From NCBI GenBank assembly GCA_945892985.1, contig CAMDDU010000011.1:46693-110692 (forward strand): a stretch of 64,000 bases of DNA. Direction: 5' to 3'. Source of the stretch: CAITSH01 sp945892985. Its GTDB lineage: Bacteria; Pseudomonadota; Gammaproteobacteria; Burkholderiales; SG8-39. The translations under genes and the position numbers were made by a program. Below the pieces are notes generated by a model. It had not been told where the DNA came from, did not search any database, and saw only the letters and a program-made list of their open reading frames with translations. Positions within the stretch are counted from its first letter, which is position 1; each line of letters starts with the position of its first letter. Positions 1 to 8,615 of this stretch are shown here, piece after piece.

Positions 1-767
1 CCGTCCTTGAGCGAAAACAACGACATGTTGAAGTGCGCCCCGCTGCCGGCGCGGTCGCCAAAGGGTTTTGGCATGAAGCTGGCAAAGCCGCCGTGGCGGC
101 GCGCGATCTCGTCGGCCATCAGGCGGAAAAACACATAGCGGTCGGCCATGGTCTTGGCGTCGAAATACTTGAAGTCGATTTCGAACTGGCCGATGGCGTC
201 CTCGTGATCGAGCGAATAGACGCCCCAGCCAAGGTGGTTCATCGCCGACACCAGTTCGTCCATCCAGTCCATGTTGTCGAGCAGGCGCGCAGCGTCGTAG
301 GCCGGCTTGGCGAGGTTCTGGCGAGCGCTAAGCGGCTCGTAGCCGCCGTCGGCGCCGTCGCGCAGCACGCAAAACTCCGCCTCGATGCCGACGTTGACGC
401 CATAGCCCAGCTTGGCCGCACCATCGAGCACACGGCCGAGGATGTTGCGGCTGCAGGCTTCAAAGGGCTTGCCGCCACACCACAAGTCGCTGGCAAACCA
501 GGCGGTGTCGGGCCGCCAGGGCAGCACCGTGCAAGAGGCCGGGTCCGGGTGGGAGGCGACCTCCTCGTCATTGACCTCCTGCGGCACGCCCTCGACGGCG
601 GCGCCGGTGAACAATTCCGAGCCGCCCATCATGCGGTGGAAATGCGAGATCGGGACCATCTTCGATTTGGAGCGCCCGTGCATATCCGAGTAAGTCGGCA
701 GCAGGTACTTGACGCCCTGTTTTTCCAGCGCCTTGCCCAGCGCCTCAGCTTTGGATCCGGTGACCAT
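1..767 (-). CDS. Glutamine synthetase-like gamma-glutamyl ligase, C-terminus cut by window edge (module A)
   Basis: The visible N-terminal 255 residues match the glutamine synthetase fold, of the GlnT / gamma-glutamylmethylamide synthetase branch rather than housekeeping GlnA. Signs are the opening KYLLPTYSDMHGRSKSK, the ATP/metal segment GIEAEFCVL, LGWGVYSLDHEDAIGQFEID and SFMPKPFGDRAGSGAHFN, which carries the substrate-site His. Family members join glutamate to ammonia or an amine using ATP in the cytosol. The start ATG has a GAGGA ribosome site about 8 bases upstream. It is the third gene of the leftward DUF1116-TetR-ligase operon, 64 bases after the TetR gene. A paralogue lies at 17195-18586. 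The amine substrate cannot be read from sequence. Confidence 0.88.
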   Translation of the reverse strand, partial: MVTGSKAEALGKALEKQGVKYLLPTYSDMHGRSKSKMVPISHFHRMMGGSELFTGAAVEGVPQEVNDEEVASHPDPASCTVLPWRPDTAWFASDLWCGGKPFEACSRNILGRVLDGAAKLGYGVNVGIEAEFCVLRDGADGGYEPLSARQNLAKPAYDAARLLDNMDWMDELVSAMNHLGWGVYSLDHEDAIGQFEIDFKYFDAKTMADRYVFFRLMADEIARRHGGFASFMPKPFGDRAGSGAHFNMSLFSLKD

Positions 768-831
768 AACAGTAATTCCTCATCAGTTTGAACATGAAAA
801 CGGACGGCCGCGTCAGGCGCCGCCCGGAAAT

Positions 832-1533
832 CTACAACGACATAGCCAATGCCCGTGCAGCGACGGATTTCGTGCGCCCACCGACCGCGGGCGCGGCGCG
901 CGTGCCGCTGCGCGCCGTCCGGCAGCCAAGGTGGCTGAAAAACACCCGCTCGAAATTGCGTATCGCCGCAGGCACGTCCAAATCCTTCTGGATCATCGAG
1001 CGCACCATGATGCCGTCAAGGTGGGTTGAGGCGAATAACGCCGCCTGACGCACATTGACGCGTACGAACACGCCCTGCCTGATACCCAGGCGGATGGCAT
1101 CGGACAGGATGCGGCTCTCCTGCTGGTAGAACTCCTCCACCACCGCATCGATGCGCTTGGTCTTGTTGCCCGAAGTGCCGTAATCGAGGATAACCTTCAC
1201 CAACTGGCGGATTTCGGTGTACATCTGCGCGTGGGTCTCGAACCAGGCGGCGATCATCTTTACCGCGTCACCATGGCGGCCTTCGATGCGCCGGAAATTA
1301 CCCACCGTGCGCTCGATGCAATACTTGATGCAGGCGCGAAACAAGTCGTCCTTGCTATCAAAGTAGTAATAGATCAGCGCCGTATTGATGCGCAAGGCCT
1401 TGGCGATATCCTTGATCGTCACCGACGAGACATCGTGGCGCGCAAACAGATCAAGCGCCGCCGCCATCATTTCCTCGCTGCGGCCCTCCGCCCTGGATTT
1501 TTCGCCCGGCATGCCCGGCCTAGAAGCCAACAT
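832..1533 (-). CDS. TetR/AcrR family transcriptional regulator (module A)
   Basis: The N-terminal helix-turn-helix is clear: MMAAALDLFARHDVSSVTIK followed by DIAKALRINTALIYYYF, the TetR recognition region. The rest is a helical ligand-binding domain. The start at 1533 gives about 20 residues before the HTH, as in the paralogue at 8616-9269, and overlaps the end of the DUF1116 gene by 14 bases, which suggests translational coupling; an internal ATG at 1512 is also possible. The C-terminus has an Arg/Ala-rich tail of about 30 residues that the paralogue lacks. It probably represses its own operon and the divergent Rieske gene through the palindrome at 2932-2951 (inference). Confidence 0.88.
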   Translation of the reverse strand: MLASRPGMPGEKSRAEGRSEEMMAAALDLFARHDVSSVTIKDIAKALRINTALIYYYFDSKDDLFRACIKYCIERTVGNFRRIEGRHGDAVKMIAAWFETHAQMYTEIRQLVKVILDYGTSGNKTKRIDAVVEEFYQQESRILSDAIRLGIRQGVFVRVNVRQAALFASTHLDGIMVRSMIQKDLDVPAAIRNFERVFFSHLGCRTARSGTRAAPAVGGRTKSVAARALAMSL

Positions 1534-2785
1534 AAGCACCGCGGTAGGCGTCGGCCGCCTGGAGAAAACATTCCATCGGCGCCTGCACCGTCCCCGCGCC
1601 GATCTGGCCGCCGTCGCGGCCTGCGACACCGATATTCATCATCGGCAGGATTCCCGTTTCGATCACCTTGAAAATATCGATGCCGGTGGGGGTGCCCCGG
1701 TACTTGAGATAGGGAATCCTGAAATCCGGGTGTTCGCCGACGGTGATGCCGTACAGCGAAAGGTTGCGGCTGACCATGCCCTCGGGCGAACCGCCCTGGT
1801 ATTTTTGCAGCGGGAACGCCGCCGCCTGCGCAAAACCGCCCAGCCCCACCGTTTCGGTGATCGGGCTCTCGCCGCCCATCCAGGTGATCTCGTCCTTGCT
1901 GTGGCCTTTGAACAGCACCGCGTCTACCGTGGCGTGCGGCCCGGTGAACCAGCGCTCGCCGAGGCCGGCCACCTTGATGGAGAAACCGTTGCAGTTGAAT
2001 GCCATCGCGCTAACCACGCTGCAGCGCCCTATGCCGCTGATCGCATCGGCCGTGGCCTTGGCCGCCGCCATAGAAAGCCGCAGGAAAAAATAATGGTCCT
2101 CGGTCATCGCCTGCACGACTTTTTCGACACCACTGCGATTGGTCGCCGCCACGGCAATCAGCGCCGGAAACAATTCACGCGAAAACAGCAGTGAGGCTGC
2201 GGTGTTGCGGCTGTGCAGGTCATCGCCCATGTGCAGCGCGCTGACCATAATGGGTTTGAGCCGGATGCCGCCGGTGGCCCGCACCGCCTCACCCAGCACC
2301 GGGGCCACCACGTCATTGATGTAACGCAGCCGGTCGCGCACGCCCTCGTCGTAGACACCGTAATTGAGACGGCGGTGGTTGACGCCCTCGTAGATATTGC
2401 AATAGCCGATGTTGCCGTAAGCCTGGTTCTTCACCACAAAAACCGGCATGGAGGCCGAATACACCCCGGCAAGGGAACCGACGCAACGCAACTCCTGACA
2501 GCCGCGCAGCGTGATGCCACCCCGGGCGAGTTTCGCATCGGCATCCGTCTCGTCCGTGGCGAGGCCCTCGAACAGCGCCGCACCGATCACCGCCGCGCGC
2601 TGCCCGCCGGCGTACGCGGCCCAGGGCATGGTCGGGCCGGAGGTAAGGATGGTCTGCGCGGTGAACCCGGGCACGGCATCGCGCGCCGGCGCCACGTCCA
2701 ACAGCACCGGCTCGGCGCCGCCCAGGCGTCTGAGCGCCTCGGCATTGGCCGCGGTACGATCAACCGGCATGTCAGGTGTGGTCAT
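1520..2785 (-). CDS. DUF1116 (YlbE/YahG, AllG-like) protein, copy 1
   Basis: About 421 residues with the DUF1116 hallmarks GGQRAAVIGAALFEGLA, GNIGYCNIYEG, HMGDDLHSRNTAASLLFSRE, MTEDHYFFLRLSMAAAK and ITWMGGESPITETVGLGGFA. The family includes E. coli YlbE, reported as AllG, one of three subunits of oxamate carbamoyltransferase (AllFGH); neither FdrA/AllF nor AllH is encoded nearby. A carbamoyl-transfer or related role is therefore only an analogy. The chosen ATG at 2785 has AGGACG 5 bases upstream, and the frame is open 28 codons further. It is the first gene of a leftward operon with TetR and a GS-like ligase and diverges from a Rieske gene. A close paralogue lies at 6101-7393. Confidence 0.85.
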   Translation of the reverse strand: MTTPDMPVDRTAANAEALRRLGGAEPVLLDVAPARDAVPGFTAQTILTSGPTMPWAAYAGGQRAAVIGAALFEGLATDETDADAKLARGGITLRGCQELRCVGSLAGVYSASMPVFVVKNQAYGNIGYCNIYEGVNHRRLNYGVYDEGVRDRLRYINDVVAPVLGEAVRATGGIRLKPIMVSALHMGDDLHSRNTAASLLFSRELFPALIAVAATNRSGVEKVVQAMTEDHYFFLRLSMAAAKATADAISGIGRCSVVSAMAFNCNGFSIKVAGLGERWFTGPHATVDAVLFKGHSKDEITWMGGESPITETVGLGGFAQAAAFPLQKYQGGSPEGMVSRNLSLYGITVGEHPDFRIPYLKYRGTPTGIDIFKVIETGILPMMNIGVAGRDGGQIGAGTVQAPMECFLQAADAYRGAYVGF

Positions 2786-2895
2786 GGGCGTCCTGTGCTG
2801 CTTCTGGTCCTGCTCCGCAGTGGTGCGTGGCGTGGTGCGTGGCGCCTGTCCGGATGGCAGCGCCTGCAATTGCAGTGATTACCCGAAACTAACAC

Positions 2896-2945
2896 CTTTC
2901 AAACAAGCTGAAAAGCCTTATACTGTATTTTAATTAATCGTTCAG
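2896..2945. promoter_or_regulatory. Overlapping divergent promoters between DUF1116 and Rieske genes
   Basis: Rightward, TATACT (2919-2924) follows TTTCAA (2897-2902) with a 16-base spacer. Leftward, read on the minus strand, TATAAG (2917-2922) follows CTGAAC (2940-2945) with a 17-base spacer. The two -10 elements overlap on opposite strands, so the promoters should exclude each other. The -35 boxes are weak, which fits regulated promoters. Assigned by eye only. Confidence 0.5.
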
Positions 2946-2951
2946 TTAATT
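2932..2951. promoter_or_regulatory. Putative TetR operator A
   Basis: Imperfect palindrome with AATTAA / TTAATT arms. It lies at about +1 to +20 of the rightward promoter and over the leftward -35 box. Its reverse complement matches the site at 18626-18645 at 16 of 20 positions. Both sites head operons that contain TetR, Rieske, DUF1116 and GS-like genes, so they are likely bound by one or both TetR paralogues. Confidence 0.6.
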
Positions 2952-2999
2952 TTTTCCTCCCCGCGCCGCCCCGCAACCCTAACCGACCAAGGAGACCCG

Positions 3000-4175
3000 A
3001 TGAACGCCACCGACGCGATGTTCGATCCCCGCACCTACGACGGCATCCGCAAGCCGGTGGTCGAGGCCACCACGCTGCCGCCATGGTGCTACACCTCGCC
3101 GGAGTTTTACCGCGCCGAGGTCGAGCACATGTTCATGAAGGTGTGGAATTTCCTCGGCCGTGCCGACCGCATTCCCAAGGCGGGCGACCACTTCAGCGTC
3201 GATTACGCCGGCGTTCCGCTGATCGTGCTGCGCGACCGCGACGGCACGGTCAAGGCCTATGCCAACAGCTGCCGCCACCGCGGTGCCCGCCTGATCGAAG
3301 GCGAGATGCTGCAATCGATAGCCAGTACGCGTGGACTCAAGTGCCCTTACCACGGCTGGGTGTATGGCCTGGGCGGCGAACTCAAGGGCTGCCCCGGCAT
3401 GGAGCAGACCACCGGCTTCGACAAGTCACAATACGGCCTGGTCCCGGTGCGCCTGGAGATGTGGGGCGGCTTCATGTTTGTCAACTTCGACGACAAGGCC
3501 GAGCCGCTGCTCAAGTACCTTGGCAACCTGCCTCAGGACCTCGCCGCCTACGACTGCGAAAACCTCGTTACCACCCGCGTCGTCGTCCACGAGATCGAGT
3601 GCAACTGGAAAATCCACATTGAAAACGCCATGGAGGAGTACCACCTGCCCTCGGTGCACGGCGCAACCCTGAACCTGCTCGATTTCGTGCATACCGATGT
3701 GCCCACCGAAGGCGCCTGGTTCGCCATCCGCGAGGAGCACCAGGGCACGCGCGCGCTGCTCGAAGAGGACCGCAAGCACGCCTTTCCGCTGATTCCCGGC
3801 GTGCACGGGCATGCGGCAAAGGGCACCAACTACGTCTGCCTCAACCCCTCGACCATGCTGGGCATGACCATAGACTGCCTCTGGTACATCGAACTGCATC
3901 CGCTGGGGCCCACGCGCACCCGCGTCATCGTCGGCTCGTGTTTTCCCAAGGCCACCACCCAGCTCCCCGACTTTGCCGAACGCGCAAAGTATTACTACAA
4001 GCGCTGGGACAAGTCGGTCGGTGAAGACAACGAAATTGCCCGCATCCAGCAATCGGGCATGAATTCGCCGCTGGCGCGGCAAGGTCGCATGTCGCACCAT
4101 GAGTACCTGATTCCGAAGCTGGGCAACTGGTGGATAGGCCACACCGTGGACCGTGGCGCGGCCCTGCGCCGCTGA
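3000..4175 (+). CDS. Rieske non-heme iron oxygenase alpha subunit, copy 1 (module A)
   Basis: 391 residues. The Rieske 2Fe-2S centre is Cys91-x-His93 and Cys115-x2-His118. The mononuclear iron site is in ENAMEEYHLPSVH (His215, His220), with a likely third ligand in the GEDNE motif near the C-terminus. The residue three before the first iron His is Glu, as in CntA-type oxygenases of quaternary amines, not the Asp of naphthalene dioxygenase. These enzymes insert O2 using electrons from a reductase, but no reductase or ferredoxin gene lies in the window. AAGGAG sits 8 bases before the ATG. First gene rightward from operator A; followed by a D-2-hydroxyacid dehydrogenase. Substrate unknown. Confidence 0.92.
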   Translation: MNATDAMFDPRTYDGIRKPVVEATTLPPWCYTSPEFYRAEVEHMFMKVWNFLGRADRIPKAGDHFSVDYAGVPLIVLRDRDGTVKAYANSCRHRGARLIEGEMLQSIASTRGLKCPYHGWVYGLGGELKGCPGMEQTTGFDKSQYGLVPVRLEMWGGFMFVNFDDKAEPLLKYLGNLPQDLAAYDCENLVTTRVVVHEIECNWKIHIENAMEEYHLPSVHGATLNLLDFVHTDVPTEGAWFAIREEHQGTRALLEEDRKHAFPLIPGVHGHAAKGTNYVCLNPSTMLGMTIDCLWYIELHPLGPTRTRVIVGSCFPKATTQLPDFAERAKYYYKRWDKSVGEDNEIARIQQSGMNSPLARQGRMSHHEYLIPKLGNWWIGHTVDRGAALRR

Positions 4176-4219
4176 ACCAGGCCCGCCCTAAACCAAAACG
4201 AGCAAAGCAAACCAATACG

Positions 4220-5251
4220 ATGGCAACCAAAAGACCCGGCGCAAAAGCAGCGCCACAGCGCACCGCACAGCGCATACACCTTCATTTCGACAACGACAGT
4301 TCCCTCGGCGAAGTCTTCGAAGTGACGCCGGCACGCATCAAGGCCTCGCTGGCGAAATTTCCGGGCCTGGCCAAACGCCTGCGCATCACCCTTGAGGACG
4401 ACGGCCGCCGCCTCGATGAAAACCTGCGCAGCGCCGATGTGCTGTTCGGCTGGCGCTTTGACCGCCGCAATCTTGCCGAACGCGCGCCCCGCTTGCGCTG
4501 GATTTTTGCCCCCGGCGCGGGCATCAACCATTTCCTGCCCTTCGACTGGCTGCCCGACAAGGTGGTGTTCACCAACAACAGCGGTGTGCACGGTGAACGC
4601 GCCCACGAGTACGGCATCATGGCCATCCTGATGCTCAACAACCGCATCCCCGAAATGGTCACGCATCAGCGGCGCGGCAAGTGGCAGCAGGAGTTCAATA
4701 GCGGCATCGCCGGCAAGACACTGCTTGTAATCGGCGTGGGCAGTGTCGGCGCCGGCATCGCCAAATGGGCCAAGCGCTTTGGCATGCACGTAATCGGCAT
4801 CCGCCGGACCGGGGCGCCGCGGCCTTACGTCGATGAAATGCACAAGCCTGAGGCGCTGCGCAAGCTGCTGCCACGCGCCGACTTTGTCCTCATGGCCACG
4901 CCGGCCACATCAAGCACCAGGCAAATGCTCGGGCGCGGCGAAATCGCCCTGCTCAAAAAAGGCGCCGGCCTGCTCAACTACAGCCGCGCGGCGCTGGTCG
5001 ACTACGATGCGCTGCGCAAGCGCCTGGAGCGCGGCGAAGTGTCGGCCATTCTCGATGTTTTCGACCCGGAGCCGCTGCCGGCCGGATCATCGCTTTGGAA
5101 AACACCCAACCTCATCATCACCCCACATAGCTCCTCGGACGACACCCTGAGCTACACACCCAAGACGCTGGACATGCTGTTCACCCAGATGGAACGCTTC
5201 ATCGCCGGTCGCAAACTCGCCAACATCGTCAGCCGCACGCTGGAGTATTAG
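4220..5251 (+). CDS. D-2-hydroxyacid dehydrogenase family protein, copy 1
   Basis: About 343 residues. The Rossmann motif VIGVGSVGAGIA lies in the middle, followed by VIGIRR; Arg at the end of beta2 suggests NADP(H). The catalytic Arg (NYSRAALVD), Glu (FDPEPLP) and His (ITPHSSS) of the family are all present. It would reduce a 2-keto acid or oxidise a D-2-hydroxy acid. The start ATG at 4220 has only a weak ribosome site and the frame is open further upstream into the Rieske gene. It follows that gene by 44 bases and is likely co-transcribed. Diverged paralogue at 10474-11469. Confidence 0.88.
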   Translation: MATKRPGAKAAPQRTAQRIHLHFDNDSSLGEVFEVTPARIKASLAKFPGLAKRLRITLEDDGRRLDENLRSADVLFGWRFDRRNLAERAPRLRWIFAPGAGINHFLPFDWLPDKVVFTNNSGVHGERAHEYGIMAILMLNNRIPEMVTHQRRGKWQQEFNSGIAGKTLLVIGVGSVGAGIAKWAKRFGMHVIGIRRTGAPRPYVDEMHKPEALRKLLPRADFVLMATPATSSTRQMLGRGEIALLKKGAGLLNYSRAALVDYDALRKRLERGEVSAILDVFDPEPLPAGSSLWKTPNLIITPHSSSDDTLSYTPKTLDMLFTQMERFIAGRKLANIVSRTLEY

Positions 5252-5344
5252 CTACGCCAGTTTCTCGCACGTCTCACTCGGCCGTATAAACCGGCCCCGT
5301 GCCATTATCTCGCGTCACCTGCAAGAACCGAAAAGGAAAGCACG

Positions 5345-6091
5345 ATGGCGAAAATTGCCTTGATAACGGGCGGCGGACGTGGCATCGGTGCCGCAACCGC
5401 TCTGTTGCTCGGGCAGAGCGGTTATGACGTATGCGTCAATTACCGATCAAACCGCAGCACCGCTGATGGTGTCGTCACTGCCATCAGGGCTGCCGGCGGG
5501 AATGCCATCGCCGTACCCGGGGATGTGGCAATCGAGGCCGATGTCATGCAACTATTCCAAACGGTTGACCGCGAGTTTGGAACGCTTACCGCGCTGGTCA
5601 ATAACGCCGGGATCATTGCGCCGCAATCGCGCCTTGAGAACATCGACGGCGAGCGCATGGCGCGGATCTTTGCAACCAATGCCCTGGGCAGCATGATGTG
5701 CGCACGCGAGGCGGTCAAGCGCATGTCCACGCGCAACGGTGGGGCCGGCGGGGCGATAGTCAACACGACAACCGCCCTGACAAAGTCCGGGGCACCCAAT
5801 CTGTATATTGACTATGCCGCGGCTAAAGCAGCGGTGGAGGTCATGACCATAGGTTTGGCGCGGGAAGTGGCCGCAGAAGGCATCCGCGTCAATGCCGTGC
5901 GCCCCGGGCTGATCGACACCGACATCCATGCTGCGGGCGGGGACGCAAAACGCGCCGAGAAGGCTAAGGATTTCGTTCCGATGAAGCGCGCCGGCGGGGC
6001 CGGGGAAGTCGCCCGTGCGATCGCCTGGTTGCTGTCAGACCAAGCCTCTTATTCGACCGGCGCGATCATTGATGTATCTGGCGGCATCTGA
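5345..6091 (+). CDS. SDR family NAD(P)-dependent oxidoreductase
   Basis: 248 residues of classical short-chain dehydrogenase. The cofactor motif TGGGRGIG is at the N-terminus, NNAG near residue 90, and the active-site YxxxK is YAAAK. The C-terminal SYSTGAIIDVSGGI is typical of FabG/glucose-dehydrogenase-like SDRs. AAAGGAAAG lies before the ATG. It ends 9 bases before the stop of the convergent DUF1116 gene, so no terminator fits between them. It sits 93 bases after the D-2-hydroxyacid dehydrogenase and may be the last gene of the rightward operon. Substrate unknown. Confidence 0.9.
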   Translation: MAKIALITGGGRGIGAATALLLGQSGYDVCVNYRSNRSTADGVVTAIRAAGGNAIAVPGDVAIEADVMQLFQTVDREFGTLTALVNNAGIIAPQSRLENIDGERMARIFATNALGSMMCAREAVKRMSTRNGGAGGAIVNTTTALTKSGAPNLYIDYAAAKAAVEVMTIGLAREVAAEGIRVNAVRPGLIDTDIHAAGGDAKRAEKAKDFVPMKRAGGAGEVARAIAWLLSDQASYSTGAIIDVSGGI

Positions 6092-6100
6092 CCCCGGTCT

Positions 6101-7393
6101 TCAGTTGCCATAGCGCTGCCGGTACGCCTGTGCCGCTGCCTCGAAGCACGGCTTCGGCGCCTGCACGATGCCGGCGCCAATCTGCCCACCATCGCGCCCG
6201 GCGACGCCGATGTTCATCACCGGCAATATGCCGGTATCAAGAACCTTGAAAATGTCTATCCCCGTGGGCGCGCCCCGATAGCGCAGAAATGGAATCTGAA
6301 AATCCGGACTCTCACCTATCGTAATCGAGTAAAGCGCGAGGTTGCGCTCCACCATCATTTCCGGGGAGCCGCCCTGGTACTTCTGCAGCGCGAACGCGGC
6401 AGCCTGTGAAAACCCGCCAAAGCCAACCGTTTCAGCAATGATGCTTTCGCCCCCCATCCAGGTGATTTCGTCCTGGGTGTGTCCGGCGAATAAGGTTGCC
6501 TGCACCGTCGCATGCGGACCGGAAATCCACTCATCGCCCAGGCCGCTAACCCGGATGGCGAAGCCGCGGCAATTGAATGCCATCGCGGTAACCATGCTTG
6601 ATGCCTCGATTCCAGCCGCCGCGTCCGCCATCGACTTTGCAGCCGCCATAGAAAGGCGGAGGAAGAAGTAGTGGTCCTCGGTCATTGCGCGAACTGCCTT
6701 GTCGACGCTATCGCAATCAGTCACCGCCAGCGCCAGCATCGCCGGAAATATCTCCCTTGAAAACAGCAGCGAAGCCGCGGTATTCCTGCTGTGCAGGTCA
6801 TCCCCCATGTGCAGGGCGCGGCTCATGATGGATTTGAGCGGTATGCCACCCTCGGAACGAACCGCCCTGCCAAGAACGGGAGCAATGATGTCGCTGATGT
6901 AACGCAGCCGGTCTCGCACCCCATCGTCGTATACGCCGTAGTTGAGCCTGCGCGGATTGGTGCCTTCGTAGATGTTGCAGTAGGCGACATTGCCGAAAGC
7001 CTTGTTGCTAACGACAAAGACCGGCATCGATGCGGTGTAGATCCCGGCAAGAGAGCCGACGCACTTCAGTTCCTGGCATCCACGCAGCCGGATGCTTCCC
7101 GCCGCCAGCTTTTTCTCGGCATCCTGGGCATCGCTTGCCAGCCCCTCGAACAATGCCCCGCCGATGATTGCCGAACGCTGTCCCCCCGTGTATTCATCCC
7201 ATGCGAGCAGTGGTCCGGAGGTGAGAATTGTTTCGCGGGTAAATCCCGGGACAACCTCAATGGCCGGCCTGACATCCAGCAGTACCGGATCGGAGGTGCA
7301 CAGCCGCTGGAAAGCGTCTGCGTTCGCCTCAAGCCGGCGCTGCTCAGCGCCACCGGGCGCGGTACTGCCACTTTTGCCTTGCCCCTTTTCCAT
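6101..7393 (-). CDS. DUF1116 (YlbE/YahG, AllG-like) protein, copy 2
   Basis: 430 residues, closely similar along its length to the copy at 1520-2785: GGQRSAIIGGALFEGLA, HMGDDLHSRNTAASLLFSRE, MTEDHYFFLRLSMAAAK, GGSPEMMVERNLALY, and a C-terminus around GVAGRDGGQIGAGIVQAPKP. AGGAGG lies about 10 bases before the ATG. It is the last gene of the leftward module B run, 52 bases after the Rieske gene. As with copy 1, AllF and AllH partners are absent. The repeated pairing with a Rieske gene suggests the two act on successive intermediates (inference). Confidence 0.85.
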   Translation of the reverse strand: MEKGQGKSGSTAPGGAEQRRLEANADAFQRLCTSDPVLLDVRPAIEVVPGFTRETILTSGPLLAWDEYTGGQRSAIIGGALFEGLASDAQDAEKKLAAGSIRLRGCQELKCVGSLAGIYTASMPVFVVSNKAFGNVAYCNIYEGTNPRRLNYGVYDDGVRDRLRYISDIIAPVLGRAVRSEGGIPLKSIMSRALHMGDDLHSRNTAASLLFSREIFPAMLALAVTDCDSVDKAVRAMTEDHYFFLRLSMAAAKSMADAAAGIEASSMVTAMAFNCRGFAIRVSGLGDEWISGPHATVQATLFAGHTQDEITWMGGESIIAETVGFGGFSQAAAFALQKYQGGSPEMMVERNLALYSITIGESPDFQIPFLRYRGAPTGIDIFKVLDTGILPVMNIGVAGRDGGQIGAGIVQAPKPCFEAAAQAYRQRYGN

Positions 7394-7445
7394 ATCCTAG
7401 CTTCCTCCTGCCAATTGCCATCAGCCGCGCGAATGCGCACCCCGG

Positions 7446-8603
7446 CTACTTCACCTGCTTAGGTTCGTCTTCGCTGCGGCCGATCACCCGATCAACAATC
7501 CAGTTATCGATGCGGTGGACCAGCGGCTCCAGGCTGGAAAAGCGTCCAGCGCGAGCCAAGGGGTTTCCCACACCGGCCAGATGCTTGCCCGAGATATCGT
7601 TGTCCTCGCCGATCACCAGCTCGAACCGTTTGTGATAGCTCTGCACCACCTCTTCGAAATCCGGCCTTGCCACCGCCTCCTGGGTGAAGCAAAAAGCTGC
7701 GACAACCCGGACCGTGTCGGGCCCTTCCGGCAGAAGTTGCTTGAACCACATGCAATCCAGATCAGCCCCTATGACGGTGCAGGGATAGATCAAAATATAC
7801 TGCGCCCCCTCAGCAGCCGGTCCGCGCAGGCTGGCGATCCTGTCAAATGCCGTATCCTTCCCAAGAGTCGCACGCGAAGCGGCGGTTTTCGAGCGCAGGA
7901 TGACATAGTTTCCCGGCGTTCCATCAACCGGCTCCCATATCGCCTGCACGCCGCCGATGGTCTTTTGATGCACCGTGGGCAGGTGCAGGTGCTCAAGGGA
8001 ATTCTCCACGTAGCCTTTCCAGTTTCCGCGGATCACGAACTCCTTGCGCTTGACCGTGACCATGCGCCCAAACTCGTAGGACTCCGTCCACGCATCCAGG
8101 TCGCCAAGATAGTCCCGCAGCTTGCCGCACCCGGGGTCAAAATTCACGAACAGGAAACCCGACCACTCCTCCAGTCTGATTTCAACGAGCCCATTTTTCC
8201 CCATAGAGAATTCCGGAACGTCCTGCATATAGGGCGCGCTTTTGAGCGCCCCGTCCCGGTCAAACATCCAACTGTGATAGGGGCAGCGGATAGTGCGGCA
8301 ATTGCCCTCACCTTCCAGCAACTTTGTCCCGCGATGCGTGCACGAGTTGACCAGAGCCCGGATGCGGCCGTCGTCACCGCGAATTACGATGAAGGACACG
8401 CCCGCCACCGTGTGCGTGAAATAGTCACCCGCTTTCTTCACATAGTCGGTTCGCCCGACGAGGTTCCAGCTCTTCAGGAAGATCTCGGCAACCTCCCGGC
8501 GATAAAACTCCACCGAGGTGTAGCACTCCGGCGGCAGGGTCTCGGCATCAAGCAGCGGTTTGCGAAGCGCGCGATAGGTTTGGGACTCGAAAAGCTCGGT
8601 CAT
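7446..8603 (-). CDS. Rieske non-heme iron oxygenase alpha subunit, copy 2 (module B)
   Basis: 385 residues. Rieske ligands are Cys88-x-His90 and Cys107-x2-His110. The iron site ENSLEHLHLPTVH gives His207 and His212, with Glu204 in the bridging position. The C-terminal region has GEDNDISGKHLAG near the third ligand. The N-terminal LPPECYTSVEFYRREV motif matches copies 1 and 3. It lies between TetR (12 bases) and DUF1116 (52 bases). No electron-transfer partner gene is nearby. It is the most diverged of the three copies in the substrate domain, so it may act on a different intermediate. Confidence 0.92.
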   Translation of the reverse strand: MTELFESQTYRALRKPLLDAETLPPECYTSVEFYRREVAEIFLKSWNLVGRTDYVKKAGDYFTHTVAGVSFIVIRGDDGRIRALVNSCTHRGTKLLEGEGNCRTIRCPYHSWMFDRDGALKSAPYMQDVPEFSMGKNGLVEIRLEEWSGFLFVNFDPGCGKLRDYLGDLDAWTESYEFGRMVTVKRKEFVIRGNWKGYVENSLEHLHLPTVHQKTIGGVQAIWEPVDGTPGNYVILRSKTAASRATLGKDTAFDRIASLRGPAAEGAQYILIYPCTVIGADLDCMWFKQLLPEGPDTVRVVAAFCFTQEAVARPDFEEVVQSYHKRFELVIGEDNDISGKHLAGVGNPLARAGRFSSLEPLVHRIDNWIVDRVIGRSEDEPKQVK

Positions 8604-8615
8604 TCGGCTATCCTT

